Assembly (NCBI GenBank): GCA_910574995.1
Contig: CAJTCS010000002.1
Span: 186,001 to 250,000, forward strand
DNA length: 64,000 nucleotides
Source of the DNA: Oscillospiraceae bacterium
GTDB taxonomy: Bacteria > Bacillota > Clostridia > Oscillospirales > Acutalibacteraceae
Direction: 5' to 3'
The position numbers were made by a program, and so were the translations under genes. This document shows, piece by piece, positions 52,197 through 60,254 of this stretch; position 1 is the stretch's first letter, and every line of letters begins with the position of its first letter. The notes under the pieces were generated by a model, which was given only the letters and a program-made list of their open reading frames with translations, did no database searches and was not told the DNA's origin.

Positions 52197-53458
52197 CAGC
52201 CAGGTTCTCCTCCTTTCAGCCGGTATACAGCCCCTAAGTGGATCCTTTGGGCGGCGGTAGCCACATCTTCCACCGTATATCCCATCACGTCTTCCGCAGC
52301 CTGTTGAGGCGTCTGGCCGCCGTTGTCAAAAGTCCGGGAAAGGTACCAATTTTCCACGGCACCCAAGGAATCCTCTACAGAATGGAGAGCATTACACAAG
52401 GCTAACTTAGCAAAACGGAGCTCGTCTTCCTTAACCTCCCCCCGCTGTAAAGCGGATAGCTGATCCAAAATGGCCGCTTCGGCTTTCTCTAGATTTGCCG
52501 TCTCTACGCCGCTTTCCACAAACATAGCGCGGCTGGCACTGGAAACGGAAGAAGAACAATAGTAACATAGGCCCATCTTTTCCCGCACGTTCTGGAACAA
52601 TTTGGAACTGGGCGTCCCTCCCAGAACGGCAGAAGCCAACTGAAATAGCATACGCTCCTCTGGTGCAGCATCCATTCGGAATCCCATGGACAGTTTGGAC
52701 TGGGACAGTGGCTGTTCTTCTGTGACCCGCCGCACCTCTGGTTCCCGGTAGGGTACTAATCCAAGGGCATGGGGCCTCCCGGCCTTTTCAAAATGCATGG
52801 CAATTGCAGCCGGGTCAGGGCAGCAGTCACCCAGAGTAAAGATTTCAAAACGGGCTGAGGACAAAAGCCCTTCCCAAGCGGCAACTAAGGTTTCCCGCTG
52901 CAGGGCCTCCACATCTTCCCGGCTGCCACAGCGGTTCAAGCCTGCCTCTTCTCCCTGAAACAGGATTTCTTCACAACGCTGGTGGGCAAAGGCCATCTTG
53001 TCGTTATACTCCGCATCCTTCATCTCTAAAAGCTGCCGTTTTTCCTGCAAAAAGCCAGCTTGTGGAAAAAGCCCGTCCCCGTCCAACAGGGGATCCAAAA
53101 GCACGCTGAAAAGCAGCTGCGAAAGTTCGGCAAACATATCCTCCCCGCCAAAAGCATAACGGCTGGCAATACCGCTTACAGAAAGGCTTATGGACTGGTA
53201 CCCGCCAAATTTACGTACGCATGTATGGAGGGAAGCGCCATACAATTCTTCTAGACGGCAATTCAAGGCCGTATAATCCGGATACTGTCGGGATGCCCGG
53301 CTGACAAGCGACGGCAAAATAGCGTAGGTAGCTGCCGTTTGTTTTGACAGCGGCGCCAACATATTCACGGAAAGACGCATTGTCTTGAAACTGGCATCCG
53401 TAAAGCTTTTTAACGTTACACCTTTGCGGATAGGATGGACTGACATTTTTTGTATCAT
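52196..53458 (-). CDS. M16 family protein lacking the zinc motif (YmfF-like)
   Basis: 420 residues with the M16 fold pattern (for example GLCYYCSSSVSSASRAMFVESG in two parts) but no HxxEH where the active subunit has it, so it is presumably the non-catalytic partner. ATG 53458 follows AAAGG by about nine bases. It lies 28 bases after upp in the fhs operon and immediately precedes its catalytic partner. Confidence 0.85.
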   Translation of the reverse strand: MIQKMSVHPIRKGVTLKSFTDASFKTMRLSVNMLAPLSKQTAATYAILPSLVSRASRQYPDYTALNCRLEELYGASLHTCVRKFGGYQSISLSVSGIASRYAFGGEDMFAELSQLLFSVLLDPLLDGDGLFPQAGFLQEKRQLLEMKDAEYNDKMAFAHQRCEEILFQGEEAGLNRCGSREDVEALQRETLVAAWEGLLSSARFEIFTLGDCCPDPAAIAMHFEKAGRPHALGLVPYREPEVRRVTEEQPLSQSKLSMGFRMDAAPEERMLFQLASAVLGGTPSSKLFQNVREKMGLCYYCSSSVSSASRAMFVESGVETANLEKAEAAILDQLSALQRGEVKEDELRFAKLALCNALHSVEDSLGAVENWYLSRTFDNGGQTPQQAAEDVMGYTVEDVATAAQRIHLGAVYRLKGGEPG

Positions 53459-53486
53459 AAATTCTAACCTTTCCTACGCAGACTTC

Positions 53487-54125
53487 TCAAATCGTCCCGA
53501 AAATACGGTCCCCCGCATCCCCCAGGCCAGGCAGGATATACCCATTTTCATTAAGCTTCTCATCTACAGCCGCACAGTACACCTGTACATCCGAATGGGC
53601 TTCTTGTAAGGCCCTGATACCCTCGGGCGCGGCAATGATGCACAAGAATTTGATACTTTTAGGCTGGCTACGCTTTACAATGGTGATAGCATCTATGGCA
53701 GAGCCGCCTGTAGCCAGCATAGGGTCAAGTACAATTACGTCCCGTTCCGTGATATCTTGGGGCAGCTTGTTGTAATATTCTACGGGCTTCAAGGTATCAT
53801 GGTCCCGGTACAGGCCAATATGCCCCACTTTGGCAGAGGGCACCAGCTGTAGCATGCCGTCTACCATGCCCAGCCCAGCCCGCAGGATGGGGACAAACGC
53901 TAATTTCCGCCCTGCAATGACCTGTGTAGTGGTTTTCTGCATGGGGGTCTCGGTCTCAACATCCATCAAAGGTAGGTCACGGGTCGCCTCATAGCACATC
54001 AAAGTGGCAATTTCACTTACCAACTCCCGGAATTCTTTTGTGCCAGTGGCCTTGTCCCGCAGGAAGGTCAACTTGTGCTGGATAAGCGGATGATCCATGA
54101 CAAAAAGGGTTTTTGGGTTCTTCAT
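53487..54125 (-). CDS. upp: Uracil phosphoribosyltransferase
   Basis: Salvages uracil to UMP. 212 residues; PRPP-binding loop [15 protein letters not shown]-terminal [16 protein letters not shown], and uracil-binding C terminus [17 protein letters not shown] precedes ATG 54125. It is 44 bases after rpiB. Confidence 0.96.
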   Translation of the reverse strand: MKNPKTLFVMDHPLIQHKLTFLRDKATGTKEFRELVSEIATLMCYEATRDLPLMDVETETPMQKTTTQVIAGRKLAFVPILRAGLGMVDGMLQLVPSAKVGHIGLYRDHDTLKPVEYYNKLPQDITERDVIVLDPMLATGGSAIDAITIVKRSQPKSIKFLCIIAAPEGIRALQEAHSDVQVYCAAVDEKLNENGYILPGLGDAGDRIFGTI

Positions 54126-54169
54126 ATAATGCCTCCGTTTCCATGTATGCCCTAATATAAAGCCTGGCT

Positions 54170-54616
54170 TTATAATGTTCCTTCCTCTATCTGGGCGATT
54201 TGCCCGATACGCCTCACATGCCGCCCTCCGTCAAAGCCGGTGTCCAGGAAAATCCCCACCATCTGTAAAGCAGTCTCCTTGTCAACCACCTGCCCGCCCA
54301 TGCACAGGATATTGGCGTTGTTGTGGCGGCGGGTCATCGTGGCGCAATGGGCGTTTGTACACACAGCCGCCCGTATGCCCTTTACCTTGTTGGCTGCTAT
54401 GGAGATACCGATGCCTGTAGAGCACATCAGCACTCCATAATCCGCTTTCCCGTCTGCCACGCTGCGGGCCACTTTGGCGGCGATGGGAGCGTAATCTACC
54501 GATTCGGTGCTGTAACAGCCAAAATCTTCATATTCTACGCCCCTTTCCTCCAAGTATTTCCGCACAGCCTCTTTTATCCCAAAGCCGCCATGGTCGCAGC
54601 CAAGTGCCACTTTCAT
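54170..54616 (-). CDS. rpiB: Ribose-5-phosphate isomerase B
   Basis: 148-residue RpiB/LacAB-type isomerase. N-terminal [13 protein letters not shown] (catalytic Asp-His region), the catalytic Cys in [14 protein letters not shown], and [13 protein letters not shown]. It overlaps tsaB by four bases (ATGA) and precedes upp, the rpiB-upp pair common in Firmicutes. Confidence 0.94.
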   Translation of the reverse strand: MKVALGCDHGGFGIKEAVRKYLEERGVEYEDFGCYSTESVDYAPIAAKVARSVADGKADYGVLMCSTGIGISIAANKVKGIRAAVCTNAHCATMTRRHNNANILCMGGQVVDKETALQMVGIFLDTGFDGGRHVRRIGQIAQIEEGTL

Positions 54617-55326
54617 TTAAACTCCCCCTCTTTCCCGTTTTTGCGCCTCAGCTCCCGTTCTGCCTGGGGCAAACGCAGGTATGCCGGCAGCAGTTCCCCG
54701 CAGGAAACAGTGCCGCCTACCGCCGCCTGCCCGGAAGCCAGGAACGCCACGCTGGCCGCCTGCTGATACCGGATACCCTCTGGTGCCAAGCGCGCACCCC
54801 ATACAGAAAATACCCGGTGGCATAATTCCGCCCCGTCTCCCAAAAGGAGCAGCGAAGGGCCATACGCCCTGCACTCCTCGTTTAATTCATCTACAGATAG
54901 GGCTCGGTCTTCTGTCAGCCGGGAAAGCATGCCGCCCCCTACACGGAACAAGGCGTTATATACCTGCCCGCACCGGGCGTCCATCACAGCACACAGGACA
55001 CTGCCCTCACAGGCTAAGCCTCCGTAAGCAATGGCCTCCAAAGTAGACACACCACAGCAAGGCGTATTAAAAGGAAAGGTCATCCCCTTTACGCAAGAAA
55101 CACCGATACGTACCCCTGTGAACGACCCTGGCCCAACGGACACCCCCAGCAAATCCAGATCCCCACAACTTTTCCCCAGGGAATGGAGCAGCCCTTCTAC
55201 CATGGGCAACAGGGTCTGGCTGTGGGTCATGGCTGTGTTACAATAGAATTGCCCCAGCAGTTTCCCATCCTCTACCAAAGCCGCTGAGGCCGCCGACGCG
55301 GAAGAGTCGATCCCCAAAACCAGCAT
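54613..55326 (-). CDS. tsaB: tRNA threonylcarbamoyladenosine synthesis protein TsaB
   Basis: ASKHA-fold scaffold (YeaZ) that partners TsaD and TsaE in making t6A37 of tRNA. 237 residues; LGIDSSASAASAAL at the N terminus, HSQTLLPMVEGLL and GVSVGPGSFTGVRIG are diagnostic. It lacks a zinc site, as usual for TsaB. tsaE lies two bases upstream; tsaD is not in this window. Confidence 0.93.
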   Translation of the reverse strand: MLVLGIDSSASAASAALVEDGKLLGQFYCNTAMTHSQTLLPMVEGLLHSLGKSCGDLDLLGVSVGPGSFTGVRIGVSCVKGMTFPFNTPCCGVSTLEAIAYGGLACEGSVLCAVMDARCGQVYNALFRVGGGMLSRLTEDRALSVDELNEECRAYGPSLLLLGDGAELCHRVFSVWGARLAPEGIRYQQAASVAFLASGQAAVGGTVSCGELLPAYLRLPQAERELRRKNGKEGEFK

Positions 55327-55328
55327 AT

Positions 55329-55763
55329 TTAACCCCCCGTTTCCCAGTTTTCTATGGTAATCACCCTCTGGGATTCCTTGTCCCCAGGCGCAATATGGAT
55401 ATAAATGGCGCTATCTGGCAAAGCACCGTCAATATTTTCGCTCCACTCGATGACCAGCACCCGTCCAGTATCCAGATAATCAAAAAAACCAGTAGAATAT
55501 AGGCTATCCCAACTATCGATGCGATACATATCGAAGTGTTCCACAGTCAACCGCCCTGTATACTCGTTTACTATGGCAAAAGTGGGGCTAGAAACCACAT
55601 CCCCGGCCCCCAAGCCCAGCGCCAGCCCCCGGGTAAAAGCCGTCTTGCCCATGCCCATACCCCCTGTAAAGGCCAATACCTCCCCCCCCTGCAGCCGTTC
55701 TGCTAGGCGCGCGGCTAATTCCAGTGTCTCTTGGGGGGAATTGCTGATAAAAGTTTGGGACAT
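55329..55763 (-). CDS. tsaE: tRNA threonylcarbamoyladenosine synthesis ATPase TsaE
   Basis: 144-residue P-loop protein (YjeE). Walker A GGMGMGKTAFTRG, then SSPTFAIVNEY and the Walker B-like VLVIEWSENI (E-W pattern of the family). Adjacent to tsaB with two bases between. It follows fhs by six bases. Confidence 0.93.
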   Translation of the reverse strand: MSQTFISNSPQETLELAARLAERLQGGEVLAFTGGMGMGKTAFTRGLALGLGAGDVVSSPTFAIVNEYTGRLTVEHFDMYRIDSWDSLYSTGFFDYLDTGRVLVIEWSENIDGALPDSAIYIHIAPGDKESQRVITIENWETGG

Positions 55764-55769
55764 AGGTAT

Positions 55770-57449
55770 TTAGAATAAGCCGTGGATCACACCGTTGTCA
55801 TCCACGTCAATCTTTTCCGCTGCGGGCGCCTTGGGAAGGCCGGGCATAGTCATGATATCCCCGGCATAGGCCACCACAAAACCTGCCCCAGAGGACAACT
55901 TCAGGTCCCGGATGGTAACTGTAAAGCCAGTGGGCCTACCCAGCAGAGACGGGTCGTCCGACAGGGAATACTGGGTCTTGGCAATGCATACGGGCATAGC
56001 GTCCCCGCCCAGTGCCCTAATATCCCGCAAGGATTTCTCCGCCTGTTTGGTAAAGAGTACATTCCCCGCGCCGTATATTTCCTTGGCAATGGTACGGATC
56101 TTTTCTTCCACCGGGGCTTCGTCTGGATAAATGGGGGCAAAATGGGCCTGGCGCCCCTCGCATCTTTCAATCACATCGCATACAGTCTGGGCCAGTTCCT
56201 TGCCACCCTCGCCGCCTTTTTCAAAAACCTCTGATAAAGCATAAGACACGCCCAGCTCTTTGCAGCAGCGGTCGATAACGGCCAGTTCTGCGTCCGTATC
56301 CGTACCGAAACGGTTGATGGCCACCACCACGGGTACGCCGAATTTGTGCATATTCTCCACGTGTGCCCGCAGGTTGACGACGCCCTTTTCCAGCGCCTCC
56401 ACATTTTCAGTTGCCAATTCAGCCTTAGGCACGCCGCCGTTATACTTCAAGGCGCGTACCGTGGCAACCACCACGATACAGGAAGGCTTTAGCCCAGCCA
56501 TGCGGCACTTGATGTCCAGGAACTTCTCTGCCCCCAAGTCGGAGCCAAATCCTGCTTCTGTAATGCAGTAGTCGGCCAACTTCAGGGCCAGGCGCGTAGC
56601 CCGCACGGAATTGCACCCATGGGCAATGTTGGCAAAGGGCCCGCCGTGCATGATGGCTGGGGTGCCTTCCAGGGTCTGTACCAGGTTGGGGTTGATAGCT
56701 TCCCGCAGTAAGGCGGCCATGGCCCCCTCAACTTTCAGATCCCGGGCATAGACGGGCTGGCCGCCGTAGGTATAGGCGACTAGGATATTTCCCAGGCGGC
56801 GCTTTAGGTCGCTCATATCGGAGGCCAAACATAAAATCGCCATGACTTCGGAAGCCACGGTGATGATGAAGCCATCTTCCCGGGGCACACCATTTATCTT
56901 CCCCCCCATGCCCACTACGATATTCCGCAAGGCACGGTCGTTCATATCCATACAGCGTTTCATAAGTACTCGCCGGGGATCGATACCCAGGTGGTTTCCC
57001 TGCTGTAGGTGGTTGTCCAGCATGGCACAGCATAGATTGTTGGCCGAGGTGATAGCATGCATGTCCCCTGTAAAATGCAGGTTGATGTTTTCCATGGGCA
57101 CTACCTGGGCATAGCCGCCTCCCGCAGCCCCGCCTTTTACGCCGAACACCGGGCCGAGAGAGGGCTCTCGCAGGGCGATGACAGCGTTTTTCCCAATTTT
57201 TGCCATAGCCTGGCCTAGCCCAGCGGTAGTGGTAGTCTTGCCTTCGCCGGCAGGGGTGGGGTTGATGGCCGTTACCAAAACCAATTTCCCATCGGGCTTC
57301 CCAGCCAAACGGCTAAAAGCCCCGTCGCTCACTTTGGCAGTATACCTGCCATAAAGTTCCAACTCGTCCTCTTGAATGCCCAGGTCTTCTGCCACCTGGG
57401 CGATGGGCTTCATGGTGGTGCTTTGTGCGATCTCAATATCCGTTAGCAT
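55770..57449 (-). CDS. fhs: Formate-tetrahydrofolate ligase
   Basis: ATP-dependent formylation of THF, entry of formate into the one-carbon pool. 559 residues with the P-loop [31 protein letters not shown] and the C-terminal [19 protein letters not shown] 57449 has only a weak SD (AAAGGCG). It heads the operon to the M16 pair. No ZTP or THF riboswitch was recognised in its roughly 50-base leader. Confidence 0.95.
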   Translation of the reverse strand: MLTDIEIAQSTTMKPIAQVAEDLGIQEDELELYGRYTAKVSDGAFSRLAGKPDGKLVLVTAINPTPAGEGKTTTTAGLGQAMAKIGKNAVIALREPSLGPVFGVKGGAAGGGYAQVVPMENINLHFTGDMHAITSANNLCCAMLDNHLQQGNHLGIDPRRVLMKRCMDMNDRALRNIVVGMGGKINGVPREDGFIITVASEVMAILCLASDMSDLKRRLGNILVAYTYGGQPVYARDLKVEGAMAALLREAINPNLVQTLEGTPAIMHGGPFANIAHGCNSVRATRLALKLADYCITEAGFGSDLGAEKFLDIKCRMAGLKPSCIVVVATVRALKYNGGVPKAELATENVEALEKGVVNLRAHVENMHKFGVPVVVAINRFGTDTDAELAVIDRCCKELGVSYALSEVFEKGGEGGKELAQTVCDVIERCEGRQAHFAPIYPDEAPVEEKIRTIAKEIYGAGNVLFTKQAEKSLRDIRALGGDAMPVCIAKTQYSLSDDPSLLGRPTGFTVTIRDLKLSSGAGFVVAYAGDIMTMPGLPKAPAAEKIDVDDNGVIHGLF

Positions 57450-57505
57450 ATAGAGCCATCACGCCTTTCTGGCCACGCAGGCCAAAAGATTTCTTTCCTG
57501 TATGC

Positions 57506-57534
57506 ATTATAAGGTATCTTGGAAGAATAGTAAA
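57506..57534 (-). promoter_or_regulatory. SigA promoter of the fhs operon
   Basis: Minus strand: TTTACT (57534-57529), 17-bp spacer, TATAAT (57511-57506). Confidence 0.8.
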
Positions 57535-57551
57535 GCCCGAAACAAAAAAAC

Positions 57552-57580
57552 TTGCCGAAAAGCCCAGAACGTGGTATAAT
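57552..57580 (+). promoter_or_regulatory. SigA promoter of the SEDS gene
   Basis: TTGCCG (57552-57557), 17-bp spacer, TATAAT (57575-57580). The leader is about 100 bases and contains the hairpin GGTGCG/CGCACC (57652-57675) just before the preferred start. Confidence 0.78.
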
Positions 57581-57687
57581 TCATTAACATAATTTGATGT
57601 CCTTTTGTCTTCTGTTAAGGCAAAGCGTGGCAAGACGATATGGGAAAGGATGGTGCGGAGCCTGTTGGGCGCACCACAGGGATTATT

Positions 57688-58881
57688 ATGGAGAACCGTT
57701 TTTTCCAGGGCCTTTGGGGATATCTGAAGCGGGCGGATATCATCCTGTGGCTCTTGCTTATTGGGATGTCGATATACAGCCTGCTGCTGCTGCACAGCGT
57801 AGACAGTGCCACAGGCTCTGGCTATGCCCGCACCCAACTGATGGCTATCGGCTTGGGGCTAGCTTGCGCAGTGGTGGTCAGCATGGTAGATTATGCTGAA
57901 TTGGCCAGTTTTTGGTATCTCATCGCGGGTGCATCTGTCTTTCTAATGATTTACACCTTTTTCTTTGGCGACCGGGTGCAAGGTTCTGGCGGCGTGGACG
58001 CCCGGGCCTGGATTTTTATTGGCGGTCGTACCTTCCAGACCTCTGAACTGGTAAAGATCTGTTTCATCATTACTTTAGCAAAGCACCTGGATATCTTACA
58101 AAAGCAGAACAAGCTACAAGAACCCCTTCAAGTTATCCTTCTGGCATTCCATGCTATGGTGCCGTTCCTGCTGTGCCAGCTGCAAGGGGACACAGGCGCA
58201 GGCGTAGTGTTCTTGTTCATCTTCCTGGCCATGAGTTTAGGGGCCGGGGTACAGCTGCGGTATTTTGCCATTTTATTGCTTTTGGTTTTAATCGCCTTCC
58301 CCATCCTATGGGAATTTTTCATGCCCGAATATCAAAAAGCACGGTTTACCGCTGTGTTTAATTTAGAAGATCCCGCGGTACAGCTGGACTATGGCTATCA
58401 CCAATATCAGGGGCGCATTTCCATCGGAAGCGGGAAATTCAGCGGCCAAGGGCTATTCCAAGGAAGCCGGGTGGCCAGCAATGTGGTTACATTCCAGCAA
58501 AGCGACTATATCTTCTCGGTTGCAGGGGAAGAGTTGGGCTTCCTGGGCTGCTCCCTGATTTTATCGCTGCTGTTCCTATTCATGGTCAAGGTGCTACACG
58601 TGGCCAGCATGTCCCGAGACGATTTGGGGAAGTATATGTGTTTCGGTTTTTTCGGTATGATCGCCATCCAGTCTTTGGTAAATATTGGTATGTGCCTGGC
58701 CCTGCTGCCTGTCATGGGGGTGACGCTGCCCTTTTTCAGCGCCGGCGGGTCTTCGGCTGCCTGCCTGTATCTGGGCTTTGGCCTGGTACAAAGCGTCCAC
58801 ATGCGCCGCAAGGAAAGCGACGGCCTACGCTTACGACGGAAACAGCCGTTGCGATTTACTACGAAAATGAAAGACTCTTAA
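57688..58881 (+). CDS. SEDS-family peptidoglycan polymerase (FtsW/RodA)
   Basis: Integral membrane glycosyltransferase that polymerises lipid II. About ten membrane segments; the family motifs GGVDARAWIFIGG (GxxRW type), LLCQLQGDTGAG with the catalytic Asp region, the extracellular loop QSDYIFSVAGEELGFLG and LPFFSAGGSS are present. Whether it is RodA or FtsW cannot be settled here. ATG 57688 is preferred (AGGG six bases before); ATG 57640 would add 16 residues. It is 397 residues long and monocistronic. Confidence 0.88.
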   Translation: MENRFFQGLWGYLKRADIILWLLLIGMSIYSLLLLHSVDSATGSGYARTQLMAIGLGLACAVVVSMVDYAELASFWYLIAGASVFLMIYTFFFGDRVQGSGGVDARAWIFIGGRTFQTSELVKICFIITLAKHLDILQKQNKLQEPLQVILLAFHAMVPFLLCQLQGDTGAGVVFLFIFLAMSLGAGVQLRYFAILLLLVLIAFPILWEFFMPEYQKARFTAVFNLEDPAVQLDYGYHQYQGRISIGSGKFSGQGLFQGSRVASNVVTFQQSDYIFSVAGEELGFLGCSLILSLLFLFMVKVLHVASMSRDDLGKYMCFGFFGMIAIQSLVNIGMCLALLPVMGVTLPFFSAGGSSAACLYLGFGLVQSVHMRRKESDGLRLRRKQPLRFTTKMKDS

Positions 58882-58914
58882 GCGGAGGGCGGGCTGCAAG
58901 AGTATCCCGGTTAT

Positions 58915-58943
58915 TTGCTTAAGAGGACGGGCAAGGCTATAAT
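58915..58943 (+). promoter_or_regulatory. Promoter-like site aimed at the 22-bp hairpin
   Basis: TTGCTT (58915-58920), 17-bp spacer, TATAAT (58938-58943). No plus-strand gene follows; a transcript starting near 58950 would run into the hairpin at 58968-59019 and then antisense to DUF3006. Confidence 0.6.
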
Positions 58944-58967
58944 ATCAACGGTTAAGGCGGCAATTTT

Positions 58968-59019
58968 CCCCAAATAACAAACCTCCACTGCTACAGTAGT
59001 GGAGGTTTGTTATTTGGGG
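58968..59019. repeat. 22-bp perfect inverted repeat
   Basis: Arms 58968-58989 and 58998-59019 are perfectly complementary around an eight-base loop. No T-run follows on either side, unlike a normal terminator, though it lies between convergent genes. Confidence 0.8.
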
Positions 59020-59107
59020 ATTTAGGACGGATCCTCTGGTTGCTTTTTGGTTTCTTTCATCCAGCCCTCTGTCCGCTTGATGTATATCCTCTCTAAATGA
59101 CAACGGT

Positions 59108-59332
59108 TCACCTACCGCCCAAAGCCCGCCGCTGTTTCTCTAATATCCGCTCACGCCGCCGCTGGGTTTCCTCTATGTCTAAGAGCAGTTCCCCCGCCTC
59201 CGTAATTTGCAGGGCACATCCTGGTTTCGCGCCCTCTGGCAACTCAGACAACTCGATGGCAAAATATTTCTGCTCATCATCCTCACAGATGGCATATTTC
59301 CCTTCATACCGGTCTATTATCAAATGCCTCAT
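59108..59332 (-). CDS. DUF3006 family protein
   Basis: 74-residue protein with a small beta-rich front (LIIDRYEGKYAICEDD, FAIELSELPEGAKPGCAL) and a charged helical tail (ETQRRRERILEKQRRAL). Matches the DUF3006 family, which is frequently found next to ComEC-type beta-lactamase-fold proteins, as here (20 bases downstream of one). Function unknown. Confidence 0.8.
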   Translation of the reverse strand: MRHLIIDRYEGKYAICEDDEQKYFAIELSELPEGAKPGCALQITEAGELLLDIEETQRRRERILEKQRRALGGR

Positions 59333-59352
59333 AACGCTACCGCTCCTCTCGA

Positions 59353-60249
59353 CTACCTGACAGTATCTATAAAAATCGTTGTCCCGTCGAATGCAAAAAT
59401 CATGTCCCCATCCGTGTCTGTCCTGTAAATTTCCACCCCAGCGCCCTCCAGACGGGACAGGGGGCCTTCTCTTGGCAGGCCATTGTTGTCTGGTCCTACG
59501 GAAATAACTGCCACCTGGGGCAGCACGGCCTGGACAAACCGTTCTGTTGTAGACGTACTACTGCCATGGTGTGCCACCTTCAGCAGTTGGGCGGATAAAT
59601 CTTGCCCAGACTTGAGCAAATCCAACTCAGCCTCCTCCTCTATGTCACCGCATAGCAAGGCGGCAAAGTCACCGTAACACACTCGTAAAACTAAGGAATT
59701 GTTATTTGTCCCTTCATAGGTGCGCAACGGACCTAATACCTGTACAGTAGCATCACCCAAGGGAAACAAATCCCCTGCGGACAGAACGCGCCGGGGCACC
59801 TTCCCTTTTCCCAAAGCTATATCCAAAGAGTCATAGGCAGCGCCACCCTCTGCCCACCCAGCACTTTGCAGGAAAAGGGCAGTGGGTATCTCCTGCATAA
59901 CCTGGGCCATACCGCCAATGTGGTCGCTGTCTGGGTGGGACATAATGGCATAATCCAAACAAGAGATGCCCTGGCGCAATAGGTAGTCTACCACATACTC
60001 CCCGTCAGCATAGGTGCCTGCATCCAAAAGGGCCGTACATCCTCCGCTTTCCAACACAATGGCATCTGCTTTCCCCACATCCAACACATGGATCCGGACA
60101 AGGCTAGATGGGGAATAACCCCACGGGCTACAAAAACCAGATCCGGCAAGCGCATGCTTCCAGAATAGCTGGCCATAAGGCATAAGAGAAAACAGCAATG
60201 CCGCCGATACTATAATGGCCCGGCACAGCCGCCTTATACGGCGGTCCAT
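59353..60249 (-). CDS. ComEC-type metallo-beta-lactamase-fold hydrolase, membrane-anchored
   Basis: 298 residues. An N-terminal hydrophobic anchor (about residues 10-28) is followed by the MBL core: VLDVGKADAI, MSHPDSDHIGG (HxDxDH), GDIEEEAELDLL and VAHHGSS. This is the ComEC C-terminal domain type without the competence channel. It probably acts outside the membrane on nucleic acid or small phosphodiesters; substrate unknown. ATG 60249 follows AGGGGTAAGGG and lies six bases after ftsK; the frame extends to 60303. Confidence 0.83.
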   Translation of the reverse strand: MDRRIRRLCRAIIVSAALLFSLMPYGQLFWKHALAGSGFCSPWGYSPSSLVRIHVLDVGKADAIVLESGGCTALLDAGTYADGEYVVDYLLRQGISCLDYAIMSHPDSDHIGGMAQVMQEIPTALFLQSAGWAEGGAAYDSLDIALGKGKVPRRVLSAGDLFPLGDATVQVLGPLRTYEGTNNNSLVLRVCYGDFAALLCGDIEEEAELDLLKSGQDLSAQLLKVAHHGSSTSTTERFVQAVLPQVAVISVGPDNNGLPREGPLSRLEGAGVEIYRTDTDGDMIFAFDGTTIFIDTVR

Positions 60250-60254
60250 TGCCC

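Noticed and set aside
57450-57600. ZTP or THF riboswitch before fhs
   Set aside because: No conserved core was seen and the leader is too short.
59028-59066. 12-codon minus-strand frame MKETKKQPEDPS
   Set aside because: Very short and unsupported; it is probably chance sequence between DUF3006 and the hairpin.
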